From positions 5,837,039-5,901,038 of the forward strand of contig NC_020173.2 of the NCBI RefSeq assembly GCF_000224145.3: a stretch of 64,000 bases of DNA. The letters are read 5' to 3'. Below the pieces are notes generated by a model, which searched no databases, was not told where the DNA came from, and worked only from the letters and a program-made list of their open reading frames with translations. A program made the translations under genes and the position numbers. This document shows, piece by piece, positions 24,083 through 36,200 of this stretch. How positions within the stretch are numbered: the first letter of the stretch is position 1; the number at the start of each line of letters is the position of its first letter. The DNA is from Ciona intestinalis. Lineage: Eukaryota > Chordata > Ascidiacea > Phlebobranchia > Cionidae.

Positions 24083-26001
24083 TTAGTCCAATTTATTCGG
24101 AATCATACATAAGTAATGAAATATTTGGTTTCTTTGGGTCATTGTGGCCCCATTTCTCCCACAGTAGTTGCAAAGGGTTTGTTTAGCCTTTGTAGCAGTT
24201 GTATGAAGACCAAACAACTGTCCTTGTATAAGACACACCCCTGGAGCATTCATGGCGCATGGGGCATGTACCCACATATCTGAGGTATCGAATTTATGAG
24301 ACACAGTGATATTATCAAGTACAGTTGCTATTTTGACACCAGGTGAACCCATATTTCTGTTTCCTCCTGGTCTCGCTTGCATGTTGCCCTCTTGCGCAAC
24401 TGGTTCTATGAAAATAATTGTGTCTATTCCTGGCAGCAACTTTTTAAGGTCTGAGTTAATTGCTGTGTCATTGCCAGGGTTGCTTGATTTTAGCTTTAAA
24501 GTTCCATTAAATCCAGGTATTCGTATTTTTCCAGTATGTTTGTGAGATCTATGCTTATGCGAACTTTTGCGTGAATCAGATAGAAGGTAATCCAAAGTTT
24601 GCATTATGCGTAGTTGGGACGACATTTCAGAAATGGTATCTTCTGTTTCCTTTGCTGTTGGTACTTCTATGAATAATGACTTTGTAAGAAAACTATAGCC
24701 CAGTCCCATAGGCATGACATTAGGGGGGCCTGGGTGACTTGTCACCCCAATTTTTGAAGCAGGAGTAACATTCTATGATTGCTGTTAATTGTCTATACAA
24801 ACAATCAGAGCCAAAGTATATTGCATTCACCACATTAATCAATGAGGTTCCCTATGTTTGACAACTATGAGGGTAACTGCATTTTAACATAGTCACCCCA
24901 AATTTAGTGGAAAACTCACTATCGCTTTGCTTATGGCTAGTTCTAATGGTACTGTATTTATCCTCAACAAACAAGACGCAACACAAATTGATTCTGTACC
25001 TTGAGATTCAATTATTTCTTTTGTACCATTAGAATACTTGGTAGTAATATAACATACTTTCTTGTCCAGGTCCACAGTTATCTACAACAAGTATAACTTA
25101 TATAAACACACTACACACATATGGGCTTACACTAACAATAATTTATACAATTTTTAAACCAACAATAAATGCAACTGAGCTTTTTTAAATTTCATTAATA
25201 TTGTTAAGTAGCCAGACATACAATCAAATATATTGAACTACAGCTTTAGGTGCAAATTTGTAAAAACTCACAGTACATATTTTAGGCAGCCTATAGACCC
25301 ACACCAATACCTATTACTAACCCTCTATATAAAAATAAATACCCACAAAAGTAAAACAACTTAAATTATATACCAGAGAAATAGAGTAGGCAAAGGCTAT
25401 ATATATATATTTATATATCATAGCATTTGGAATTGAAATGCTCCGATGTCAGACTACAACATACATTACTCATCTACACTAAAGCCTGCCTGCCTAAATA
25501 GTTAACATGATTCAGAATCTATTTTATCTTTACCTCAGAAATATCATGGTTTTGGCAAGAGGCACTTGGTAGGTCTAAATTTGTATGTGCTATTTTCCGA
25601 TATTCAGTTAGATCACGGAATGTTGGGCAGTATGGGCCATACAAATCACCTAAGCCAGGGAGATAGTTGCCAGGCAAATGACAAAAGCAACAGGTTACAA
25701 TATCTTGTGGGAAAGTTTGTAAAATATCTCGAAGTCGAGGAACATAGATTGCAACTATGGAGTTGTCTTTTGCGTCGGACTTTTTGTTTTTGTTCTTTTT
25801 CCGTTCACGATGTTTATTTCTATACTTTTTAATAGCACTGTTAGTTTTACTGTGTTTGGCTTTTTTGATTTTAAATGACAACTTTTGTTTCTTGAGTTTA
25901 GATAATTGTTTTGTTGTAGAATTACATTTCAAATTCATTTTCTCTGCTTTTGAAGTGCCAGCTTGAGCTGCATTAGCAGATTGAACTGTCTCTTGTTCCA
26001 T
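24083..26001 (-). CDS. TCF20/RAI1-like chromatin protein with a degenerate extended PHD
   Basis: Proposed exons 25534-26001, 24920-25081 and 24083-24679 (acceptor of the last is AAAG, weak) give about 408 residues in constant phase 0. The N-terminus is Lys-rich (IKKYRNKHRERKKNKNKKS), likely a nuclear signal. Exon 1 ends with TCCFCHLPG..LGDLYGPY, the opening of the extended PHD of TCF20/RAI1 (CCLCG..NMGDLFGPF in TCF20). The last exon has DMWVHAPCAM, CLIQGQLFGLH and CNYCGRNGAT, aligning with TCF20 WVHEGCILW...RLYGLQ...CSHCQEAGAT. After that the normal GC-x4-GC and the final C-x2-H are missing: the frame goes to FHYLC and stops at PNKLD. TCF20 and RAI1 are about 1900 residues long, so this is a short relative. 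It lies on the same strand as KDM4, 462 bases upstream of the KDM4 ATG. Confidence 0.7.
24725..24900 (+). repeat. Dispersed repeat, copy of the 22970 family
   Basis: Contains 'tgtctatacaaacaatcagag', 'attcaccacattaatcaat' and 'gaggttccctatgtttgac'. It fills the intron between the last two exons of the TCF20-like gene. Confidence 0.7.
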
Positions 26002-26673
26002 TATAAATATTGTAATGTATCTGCAATAGAATAACACACAACTAGTAAACTACTTAAACAAAAAAGTAGTTACAAGTACCAGCAAAAGTTGTTATCATTT
26101 TTTATATTTTTGTAAAAAAAAAGGCTGGATTTAACACTAAACTGTTAAAACCAAATCATTTTCAAACGCATTACAACGAATATTTAATAGCTGCACTAAA
26201 AACAAAACCGACTAGATTTTTCGATTGGTCATTTACTCAATTTATGGCGGACATTGCATACGTGATTTCATTTACATATTCTGCGGCAAATAATTTTACG
26301 TTTACAAAAACGCCTACCATATTTTAAATAGGTCACAAAACGAAATACGGCTATGCAAAACAGAAAGGTCATAACATTTAAATCTACAATTCCAGTTATA
26401 AAGTTATGGTAACCTAAACTTGCGTAAATTCTGGCTTTTAGTTCCTAAATGCAATAGATCGCAGCTTAAATTAGAAAAAGGCAATGACGTCATGCGATAG
26501 AAAAAAGTTTTTAATATAGGGTCAATCGTTCTGCATAAAATTTTGCTCAGTCCTGAAAAAGCTATGATTCAGTAACATTCTATGTTTTTATCATTTTTAC
26601 TTATATTATTATGTTTTTAGGTTGATTTATATGGTTTTGTAAGTGTATACTGAATGTAAAACAGGAATATTTA
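26002..26673. promoter_or_regulatory. Divergent intergenic region between TCF20-like and ALG14
   Basis: 672 bases separate two ATGs that point away from each other, so both core promoters should lie here. A CRE-like 'tgacgtcat' occurs at 26486-26494. No TATA box in a convincing position was found. Confidence 0.45.
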
Positions 26674-28295
26674 ATGGACATTTGGTTATGGGCACTGCTT
26701 TCCATGCTAATTCTGTTATTATGGATTCTTATGCGCCGTTTGACACGTAATAAACAACCGACACGTATTTTGGCCATAGCTGGCTCAGGTAACTTTTTGA
26801 CTTCAGCTGACTTTATTACCATACTAAAAACAATTTATAAGGTTAAGAGGACAATTTTATATATGTATTGTAAAGTTGAAAAAACAAAAATAAGCTATGG
26901 TAGCATTGGTAGGGTGGGGTAAAATGGTTAACGGATTCAGGAATTGTCATATCTGGGCTAAATCCTGAGGACTTGACAAGGATCTCACCCAGAGAGAACA
27001 CCATGCCTACTAGGTGTGTATTACCACAAATGCACTTAACACAGTATTAATACAGGCTGGCACATGGTGTATGTAACAGAACACCCGTGTTAATATCTGT
27101 CATTGCCCAACAATCTGAGGATAAATAAGTTACATGCATTTATTATTGCAGGTGGTCACACAACTGAACTGATGCGACTTCTATCAAGCTTACCAACCAA
27201 CCTTGAACGGCATTATGTTCTTGCAAACACTGATCATTTTAGCAAGAAGAAAATTCTGGAGTTAGAATCAAAAATCTCGACAAAATCAAACCATTTTACC
27301 TACGTTATACCAAGGTGTGGAAATTAATTATTAAAGTTATTAATGAATGTAGCTTATTTATCCTTGCATGGTGGGGCAATGACCGTTATTATAACACTGT
27401 ATAGCTGACCTTTGGAGAACCCATTAGTGACCACTGGGTTGGAGCAATTGCTGTTAGGTGTCTTGCCGAAGGAAACATATGTCTACGTCGAGCCTGTTAC
27501 CTCCTAGCTAGAGGCAGGCACGTTACACATTGTGCCACAACACTAAATGTTAATTGCCTCTTGCCAGTACATACTTTTCTAATGATTGTTTTTACTTTCA
27601 GGAGCAGGGAAGTGGCACAATCATGGATAAGCACAATTTTTTCCACACTGTTTTCGTTATTATATTGCATCCCTGTTATTTTGAAGAGCAAGCCTGATAT
27701 CATATTGTGCAATGGGCCAGGAACTTGTGTGCCTATCTGTTACACTGCACTGCTATTTAAAGTAAGATTGTAGAACTATGAATTATTGTAACTTATTTAC
27801 CTTCTCATGATGGGGCAATTACGGTCAGTAACTTTTAACATGAGTGTTTTGTTTCATACACCTTGTCCCCACTTACGAATTACCTCGTATGTAACTTTGT
27901 GGGTGATTATTTTTCTCTAACAATTTAGACAACTCATTAGTGACCGCTGGGTTTTAACATTTGCTGTTTAATATCTTTCCTAAGGACACATACGTCCACA
28001 ATGGTAGCAGCATTGAGCCTTGATCTCGGTATCCTCTGATCCAGTTTAAACCACTGGGCCATGAGCCTAGTTTCTGTCACGTCTACTTACAAAATTCCTA
28101 ATGTTTTCTTTCTATTTTCAGCTTTTCGGAATCTGTCGCGGTGAAATCATCTTTGTTGAAAGCATATGTCGCGTTACCAGTATGTCCTTGAGTGGGAAAC
28201 TTATTTATCCATTCGCAACAAAGTTTTTTATACAATGGCCTCAACTGCTGGAAAATTACCCAAAAGCAATTTATCTCAATGGCAGAATTTGTTAA
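26674..28295 (+). CDS. ALG14: ALG14, membrane subunit of UDP-GlcNAc transferase
   Basis: ALG14 anchors ALG13 at the cytosolic face of the ER; together they add the second GlcNAc to the dolichol-linked oligosaccharide for N-glycosylation. Exons 26674-26788, 27152-27314, 27602-27761 and 28122-28295 give 203 residues (human 216) with consistent phases. Residues 1-21 form the membrane anchor (DIWLWALLSMLILLLWILM). Family signatures follow: ILAIAGSGGHTTELMRLL across the first junction, YVLANTD, VIPRSREVAQSW across the second, KPDIILCNGPGTCVPIC, IIFVESICRV, SGKLIYPFATKFFIQWP and a short C-terminus YLNGRIC. Each intron carries SINE pieces. No defect is visible. Confidence 0.95.
27340..27545 (-). mobile_element. 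SINE in an ALG14 intron
   Basis: Plus-strand text 'atgtagcttatttatccttgc', 'agtgaccactgggttggag', 'aggtgtcttgccgaagg' and 'ctagaggcaggcacgttac' reads a SINE from tail to head. Confidence 0.75.
27775..28075 (-). mobile_element. SINE in an ALG14 intron
   Basis: Tail 'gtaacttatttaccttctc', 'tttcatacaccttgtcccc', then core 'gtgaccgctgggtttta' and 'ggtagcagcattgagcctt', and a head remnant near 28030-28070. Confidence 0.75.
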
Positions 28296-28347
28296 TCGCA
28301 AGCAGTTTAACTTTTAATAAAAAAATATTTATTCCAGAACTAAGAAT

Positions 28348-28540
28348 GGTTTTTGGAAAATGTGCAATTGTTTGAAACAGAATACAGTTCATGTGGTTGG
28401 CGATAGGTATATGTATTAGAAGTGTGAAAGATATCCTAAGATCTTAAAGGACCAATGTTTTGTCTGCCATATGGTGAGGCAATATCAGGGCTATACAGCA
28501 AGGCATAACTTGACATTTATCACTACCAGTAAACCTTGAT
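28348..28540 (+). repeat. Near-identical repeat, inverted partner at 61309-61501
   Basis: Starts 'gtttttggaaaatgtgca' about 50 bases after the ALG14 stop and runs through 'tgtggttggcgataggta', 'gatatcctaagatcttaaag' and 'taaaccttgatgatgt'. The reverse complement of this stretch is found at 61309-61501 with only a few differences by eye. More diverged relatives appear near 46570-46640 and 48120-48190. Confidence 0.85.
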
Positions 28541-28719
28541 GATGTCTTTCTAAATAGCCGACGAAACATCGGCCCTTAAAATCACACAACAAACAAACGC
28601 CAGAAGATCTCTTCCACATTTCTAGTATAGTTCTTATAGAACAAATGTAACCTTGTGTAAAGTGAGCTAGCCTACCCGTGCAAGCATTAAGCAGCGCATG
28701 CTAACATAAGCAGTTAAAG

Positions 28720-31311
28720 TCATAGGTTAGAGTCCGGTATTTCTCCATCTTCCAATGGCATTTCTTCCCCGTCATAAATATGTAAGCATTCCTCCACAAA
28801 ACTCAAGCATTTCTCTGTGTATAGTTCTGGGTATTGTTTTAAATGCAGAACATGTGGAGATGTTTCAAAGTTGTGTTTAACAACGAGCGTCGCACCAGCC
28901 TTTTCCCTTGCAAGGGCCATGTCTTCAATATGCCTTAGTGGAACTATTACATCAGCACTTGAGTATAAGAACAAGTGCGGCCAAGAGTGGAATGGCGAAT
29001 CCTGCATTGCCTGTGAATAAATGAATGAAACTTATTTATCCTTGCATGGTAGAAACATGTAATGGGCCATGGCACTTAGTCAATTTTTTAAAAAGTTTTT
29101 TTTAAAGATGCACACTATTTTAAACCATAGATGTCTACACTCTACATTATTGTAAATAACTCGCATACATTGGCACTACACCTTTTGCAGGGATAATTGG
29201 GAAACAAATCCAACTTTTTATTTCAACGTTTACTGATTAATGCAATGCTGTGTAGAAAACTCCTGGCACCCCAGGTTTGGCCTTTTGGATTTTAGAAATC
29301 ATAGACCACTAGCATTTATACATAAGTTGCAAGCATTTTATAAACACAGGAGAGGCAGAGATAGTTAGACACACAATCCTGTGAAACAATTCTAACTAAT
29401 TGGTTGTAATGTCTACTAGTTAATGCAGTGTATAAAATTGCAGGGCAAATGTGTCTAGGTTTGGCCCTTATATTGGTATACAATACACTAATATACCAAC
29501 CTCATACATAAGTGGACCATCAGTAAGACCAAGTAATATCTTCAGTTTCACCCACATGTACAGGAAAGTAAACACAAAGATACATAGTATGGATACAAAC
29601 ATATTAGGAAGCACACCAGAGTATAACAACCCCCTTGTTGCAACTAAGTATTCCAACTTGGAAGGGCAACTGTCAAAGATAGCTCCAACGACATTCACCT
29701 CATTTTTCTGAACATAATAAATGTAAGATAATTTCAAAATTTGCATAGATGCATAATTATTACTTGTACTTTTTATCAGTATGTCAATAACAATAATTTT
29801 CAAAAAACAAAAAACAAACATAATTAATTGTTGGTAACAAACCAAAACATAATAAACTACAGAGACACAACATTTATACCGAAATAAAATGTTACAAATA
29901 TTAAAAAAGGTAACTTATATACTATATGGGTGAAGTCTAATAGCGAGGCACACCATGGGACCTGGGATTTAGACCAGAGTTGACACTTTACCACAACATT
30001 GTATATGCACATTCTATTCTATATAGGTGAAGTACTACAGCTCACCAGGGGACCCGAGGTTTAAACCAGGGTTGGCCAATTAACACAAACACTTACTTGA
30101 AATTCATCCGCTAGAAACCTATAAACAAAGTAGCCCCCGTTGCTAAATGCATGAACGAACACAGGATTTTCCACCAAGTCATAATCATCAAGTAACGCGA
30201 GAAGTTTCCTCGCGGTTTCTTTGTGTTCGCTTGAGTCAGAAGGGTCTGAAAACATTGAGATGTATAAATATATTTACTGTGGAGAATCGTCGGTGCACAA
30301 AACATGGATTTTCTGGTCAGTTTCAATACTAACATAACAGCCCACAATATATGTATATATTTATATATGATACGGTTTTCATTTAAATATTTAGTTGCAG
30401 CTTTTTAGGTTTAACAACTTGTCTTTTCAAACAACTTTATTACTTTTATTATTTTATACTTGGCGTTTTATAACGACTTTCTCTTTGCTTTGTCATTTAA
30501 TACGTCATTTATTATTGAATTCAAAGAGATTATTAAAAGTCATGTTATGTTACACAACCCAAATTATACATAATATACCATAACCAATTATGAATGAATG
30601 AATGTAACTTACTTTATCCGTTCCTGGAAAACGACAGTGGTTATAACACGGGTGTTTTGTTTCATACACCTCATGCCAGCTTACGAGTTACCAAGTAAGT
30701 TACTTTGTGGTGAAATATATTATGCGGCCAACTTTTCACATACCATGTCCAAATACTTTGCTAACAGGGTGAACATATCTAATAGTAATACATCCTTGCT
30801 TTTCATATATGTTGCTATACTTGGCTAAATGTCTGTCTTCTGCTCCAGCCCACCCAAGTAAAAACACAACAGCTTCTGTTTCATCACTGCTGGCTAAAAA
30901 AGAAAGTTTTATAAATTTGTATAGCCCCATGCCCCCTCGGTACAGCGATTAGCAGGCCTGCCTCTAACCCGAAGGTAATAGGTTCAAGACTTAATGTTGC
31001 TACTATTGTGTCTTTGGGCAAGCAATTACCGATAACTGGCCCAATTTAGTGGTCCCCTATGGTATAAATAATTTACATTTATTTAATTTTTTGTATTATA
31101 CTTTAATAAAATTGAAGTAAAGTAGTGTGTTTTAACGACTTTTGTTCTATTTTTAATTCCTTTCTCTTCATTATTTTGATTGCTTTGATCGTTGCAATCG
31201 TATTCGAAGAGATAAACAAAATTAAATATGCTTACCATTTGGAAAAGCAATATTGTATTCTATGTCATCATTTTCGCTTTGGTATTTTCCTGAACTTCTG
31301 CCCGAAAGCAT
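28720..31311 (-). CDS. TMEM53: TMEM53 / DUF829 family protein
   Basis: Alpha/beta-hydrolase-like protein; vertebrate TMEM53 is associated with the nuclear envelope. Exons 31236-31311, 30744-30893, 30097-30245, 29501-29707 and 28720-29010 give 290 residues (human about 277) with matching phases. Family landmarks: [41 protein letters not shown] (the nucleophile-elbow-like segment, with Ser in FSNGG), [25 protein letters not shown] (Asp and loop of the hydrolase core) and [14 protein letters not shown] (conserved His). The start ATG (MLSGRSSG) is chosen because it keeps frame to the first donor; a nearby upstream ATG terminates after 19 codons. Exon 4 carries a hydrophobic run ([18 protein letters not shown]) that may be the membrane segment. 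The gene is tail-to-tail with ALG14, about 425 bases apart. Confidence 0.93.
29180..29465 (+). repeat. Dispersed repeat with 'attggttgtaatgt' core, two copies
   Basis: Two diverged copies (29170-29285, 29335-29465) with 'acaggagaggcagagatag', 'aactaattggttgtaatgt' and 'ctggcaccccaggtttgg'. Relatives are at 18270-18405 (KDM4 intron) and 56190-56310 (right-end receptor). Confidence 0.65.
29930..30080 (+). repeat. 97-bp repeat family in a TMEM53 intron
   Basis: Text 'gcgaggcacaccatggga', 'ttagaccagagttgacac', 'accacaacattgtatatgc' and a second truncated unit ending 'gggttggccaattaac'. Confidence 0.75.
30930..31070 (+). mobile_element. tRNA-headed SINE in the first TMEM53 intron
   Basis: Head 'ctcggtacagcgattagcag' and 'aggttcaagacttaatg' followed by the core 'ttgctactattgtgtcttt' and 'gggcaagcaattac'. 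The tail is absent. Confidence 0.65.
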
Positions 31312-31754
31312 TTTGTTTCTTCGTCATGCAAAGTACTTATATTTACTACACTGGCAGTATTTACAAAAGCTCTTATCTGCAAACAAAAACGACGCTAATC
31401 CATTGTTGCTGCTGATTACTGTCGCCATCTAGCGGGCTAAAAATAAACGGTTTTGGGAAAAATCCTGCTAATCAGGGGACGATAAGTTTAGACACCTAAA
31501 TAGGAAAAAAAGTGATTAGCATATGTAATAGGTAATATTTAGATTAAAACTTGTTTTGTATTAAAATGGTGGTTAGTAGGAATGAATATGAATATATCTT
31601 ATTTGTCCTCGCGTGTTGGGGCAACGATAGTCGTTATAACACGGGTCTGTTTCATACACCTTGTCCCGGCTTACAAGTTACGACGTATGTTACTTCTCGT
31701 GACCTCTTACAAGTTTCCACAAAACTTGGTGATAGTAAAATAAAGTCTAAATAA

Positions 31755-32520
31755 AAACTTTACGTTTCACCAACCACGCTATATGTACACCCAGCATGAC
31801 AATTTCCTAACACAAGTACTTGAAGTGTTTACAAAATCGATGACATAAATCGGGTTGCATCGTGACCAAGTACTTTATGGACATCTGTGCAAACGAAATA
31901 GCTAAAGTAGAAGAGCCCTATTATATACTGGATATACGAAAAACAGGCCGGCTTTTAAATGTGAATTTGACGTCCGTTTAAATTAATCTGGTCCTAAGGT
32001 CTCTACAGTCTGAAAAAAGGGAAAACGGGCACAAAAAGGCTAGTTTAATTATAAACAGCCTCTTTTATGAGATAACATATTGATTTTTGTAAACTGGACA
32101 ACCGTGTGAAAAAGGGGGATAGCCGTAACTTGACGGCAATATCCGAAAAGTAAACGAGAGAAACAAAAACTTCACACGCCCACTGATTAGGATATGTAAG
32201 CGTGAGAATTTCTCATAAAACCAGCGTATTTTAGCTGATGCAGTCAGTAGTAATATGAAGCCTTTCCTATGTATGGTTGTGTTTGTTATTACCTGCCTTG
32301 TGTATTCATCTAAAACGGGTAAGTTAAGTTTGACTATAACGAACCGTATTATCATAAGTGTAGGGTTTGGCAGCCATGCTTTTTATTTGACTCTCACCTG
32401 AATAGTTTTTATCTCTACCGTGTTTTAACGACTGTCGTTTTGCTGCTATTTCCATTCTCTTCGTTGTTTTAATTAATCTGTTCCTCGCTATCGTATTTGA
32501 AGTGATAAATATAGTTTTTT
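31755..32520 (+). pseudogene. Upstream copy of the GPCR promoter and signal-peptide exon
   Basis: From about 31777 the sequence repeats what is found again from 32743. It includes an ATG at 32255 and a complete signal-peptide exon (MKPFLCMVVFVITCLVYSS) ending at the same donor (ACGG/gtaagt, 32318). The 5' flank (about 460 bases) differs at only a handful of positions from the second copy; the exon and following intron differ more. No copy of the second receptor exon is found before the gap at 32693. It could be an alternative first exon, a tandem duplication, or two haplotypes placed side by side by the assembler. Confidence 0.7.
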
Positions 32521-32566
32521 CCCGACCAACCTATATATTATTATATAACTATATACCCTATATATA

Positions 32567-32692
32567 TATAGTAGGATGGGGGAAGATGGGACACCTTTTC
32601 ATTCTATTTTCTCGTACATTTTGGTAGTCAACAAAGAACATTCAAAGAATTATAAAACCTTGTCCCCGCGACTTTCATAGACCGTTGGTAAT
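32567..32692. mobile_element. MITE truncated by the assembly gap
   Basis: Left end 'agtaggatgggggaagatg' and middle 'ttataaaaccttgtcccc', 'ccgttggtaat', then the run of N begins. The right half is missing. Confidence 0.8.
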
Positions 32693-32742
32693 NNNNNNNN
32701 NNNNNNNNNNNNNNNNNNNNNNNNNNNNNNNNNNNNNNNNNN
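32693..32742. other. Assembly gap (50 N)
   Basis: Fifty undetermined bases inside a duplicated region. The round length suggests a gap of unknown size. Confidence 0.99.
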
Positions 32743-33218
32743 ACGCTATATGTACACCCATGACAATTTCCCAACACAAGTACTTGAAGTGTTTACAAAA
32801 TCGATGACATAAATCGGGTTGCATCGTGACCAAGTACTTTATGGACATCTGTGCAAACGAAATAGCTAAAGCAGAAGAGCCCTATTATATACTGGATATA
32901 CGAAAAACAGACCGGCTTTTAAATGTGAATTTGACGTCCGTTTAAATTAATCTGGTCCTAAGGTCTCTACAGTCTGAAAAAAGGGAAAACGGGCACAAAA
33001 AGGCTAGTTTAATTATAAAGAGCCTCTTTTATGAGATAACATATTGATTTTTGTAAACTGGACAACCGTGTGAAAAAGGGGGATAGCCGTAACTTGACGG
33101 CAATATCCGAAAAGTAAACGAGAGAAACAAAAACTTCACACGCCCACTGATTAGGATATGTAAGCGTGAGAATTTCTCATAAAACCAGCGTATTTTAGCT
33201 TATGTAGTCAGTAGTAAT

Positions 33219-36200
33219 ATGAAGCCTTTACTATGTATGGTTGTGTTTGCTATTACCTTCCTTGTGTATTCGTCTCAAACGGGTAAGTTAAGTTTGACTG
33301 CAAAGAACCGTATTATCATAAGTGCAGGGTTTGGCAGCCATGCTTTTTATTTGACTTTTTACCTGAATAAGTTTTACCCTTACCGTGTTTTAACGACTGT
33401 CGTTTTGTTGTTATTTTTATTCTCTTCGTTGTTTTAATTAATCTGCTCCTCGCTTTTTTCTGTCTCTTAGATTTCGTTTGCGATAGCGGTGATAAAATAG
33501 AGTCAATATTCTTCTGCGATGAACATGACGACTGTATGGATGAAAGCGATGAAATACAAACTACGTTGCAATGCCCTAACTGCTCCAACTTCCAAACTAG
33601 GTATGTATAGTACTATTCTATATTTCGTAATCGTAATTTTAACAATTAACAACGCTATTTTAGAGTCGTAAGGATACGGTTATATGATTCTGTAAATTCT
33701 CCCCAAAATGTTCTATCTTACCCCTCCTATATTTTACTTTGCTTAAGTATTAAAACACGACTGGGAAATATGGGATGTTGTACGCTAACGGTATATCAAA
33801 TCGATCCTAACCCTCTTATATATAACGCCTCCAATAATATTAAACGCGGTGACCATAATCGTTATTTCTGCAGTTGTAAGACGATTCATAACAAAACCTG
33901 CATATTGGACAAGGAATATATCTGCAATGCGACAATACATTGTTTAAATGCATCGCCGTGTGATCTCAACTGTAGTGGATATTTCCTATGCTCTGATAAC
34001 GTTACTTGCTCACTAAGGGAACATGTATGCGACGGTAGCTCGTGTAATGGATGCCCTGAAGAAACGGAATGGGATACAGGTTTAGAATGAACAAATGTAA
34101 TTTATTTAGCCCTCGCATGTCGGGGAAATAACAGTCGTTAGAACACGGGTGTTATGTTTCATACACCTCGTGCCCGTTTAAAAGTTAGCATGATGTGTGT
34201 AACTTTGTGGGTGATAATTTAGTTGCGGGGGTAATTCATGACTGCCAATTTCGACAAACCCACAAGGGACAGTAGGTTGGAGCAATTGCCGTTAAGTATT
34301 AGAACAAACGTCGTTGTCAGCCATGGGAGGATTAATATGTTTTATTTGTTTATTTAGGGCGCGGATTTAAATGTTTAAGAAACGCAAAAAAATGTATCCT
34401 GCCGCAAGTTTTGCTAAAAGACGAAATAAAAGATTGCGACAATGGAGAAGACATGTGTTTTACTAATAGGTAAGAACATAAAAGTAAAATGAAATATAGT
34501 CAAAAGAACGTCGCCGGCAGGATTCGAACCTGCGCGGGCAGAGCCCAACAGATTTCTAGTCTGTCGCCTTAACCACTCGGCCACGACGACCCACACTACC
34601 TAGCAGCTCAGTGATTAAACTGTGTCTTCAGAGTATTTGTATGCAATACTTCACATTGTAATGTAATGTAACTTACTTTATCCTCACGTAGCCGGAAAAC
34701 GACAGTCGTTATCACACGGGTTTTTGCCGCTAATTTCCTTATCCTTGCCGCTAATTTCCTTATCCTTGTATTTTTTAAATAATTTCATTATTATTGTTCA
34801 GATAAAATCTATGTTATTTCACCCAATAAAAACTTTTAATGTAATGTTAAACATTCATTCATTCTTTCATTCTTTCATTCTTTCATTTTTATTCATTCAT
34901 TCATTCATTCATTCATTCATTTATTCATTTATTCATTCATTCATTCATTCATTTATTCATTCATTCATTCATTCATTCATATTTCACATATAAACATCTA
35001 AAATAGACTTTACTTTTTATAGATCCCCTCCGATACTAAACACAACTTTGTGTTTTCAATGCTTCGATAACTCAACTATAATCCCAAGGAACAGCGTGTG
35101 CGATCAAGTCATAGATTGCCCAGATCTATCAGATGAATGCCCCTGCCAAGACGCCCCTGGTATTTGTAGGAGGGTGATGACGTTTTGGGACAAAAGTAAT
35201 GAAATGTGAGTGACGTAGTTATAGAGTTAAATATTGAAATAGAAAAATGATTACTCAGTTTTTTTATTCTTGCATTGCGGAAAAACGACAGTCGTTATAA
35301 CACGGGTGTTTTGTTTCATACACCTCGTGCCCGCTTAAAAGTTACCATGTATATGTAACTTTGTGGGTGATTGTTTTTTTGTATGGCTGACAATTTAAAC
35401 AACCTGTTTTAGTGGCATTAAGCTTTGAACCAATAACCTTTGGCCTAAAGGCGAGCGGTCTAAAACCAAACATGGCTGTCTGAGTTGCTCATTTTACAAA
35501 AGTTCCCTTAATTTTAAACGTCTTGTAATACCTCAAATACTTGAAATACAAAGTGGTCTGTATAAGGACGATTAAAATTAACGTTGCGGCGTGACATTAC
35601 AGGAATGATGACGTGGCGCATTGTGACGTAGGCCAAGTGTCATGTGAAGACGGGACTTGTGTAAATAGAAGCCAAATATGCGATGGAGAGGTGGATTGTG
35701 GGAATGCAACCGACGAAAGGTATTAATATATCATGTAGTTGAATTATAAGCATTACATAATATAAATGTTTGTTTATCTCTATAAAATAGCGCTTTTAAA
35801 AGTTAAAAACACGATCAAAACATATGGGGTCTTTTGTGCAAACGGTACCCATCTTACCCCAAAGTATAGTAGGGTGGGAAAATATGGAACACCTTTTCAT
35901 TCTCATTAAGTGGTAAACAAAATATTTACAGAAATATATAACATTTATCTCACGACTCTAAAAAACACTGTGTGTTGTTTAAAACACGATCAGGGTACTT
36001 AAATATTACGCGGTAAATGTGTCCCATCTTCCCCCATCTTACTATATTATATATGACATAACATAAAATCTCTACATCTGTTGTCTGTAATTCGTTGTCA
36101 ACTAGATTTTCAACCTTTCAGTTACTCCACGTGTGGAGGAACATTAAAATGCATTGAAGCAACGCCAGCTAATCAACATGAAAGATGCAGGTTAGTTAGA

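Noticed and set aside
34724..34993. 89-codon open frame rich in His, Ser, Phe and Ile
   Set aside because: It is the translated (ATTC)n microsatellite.
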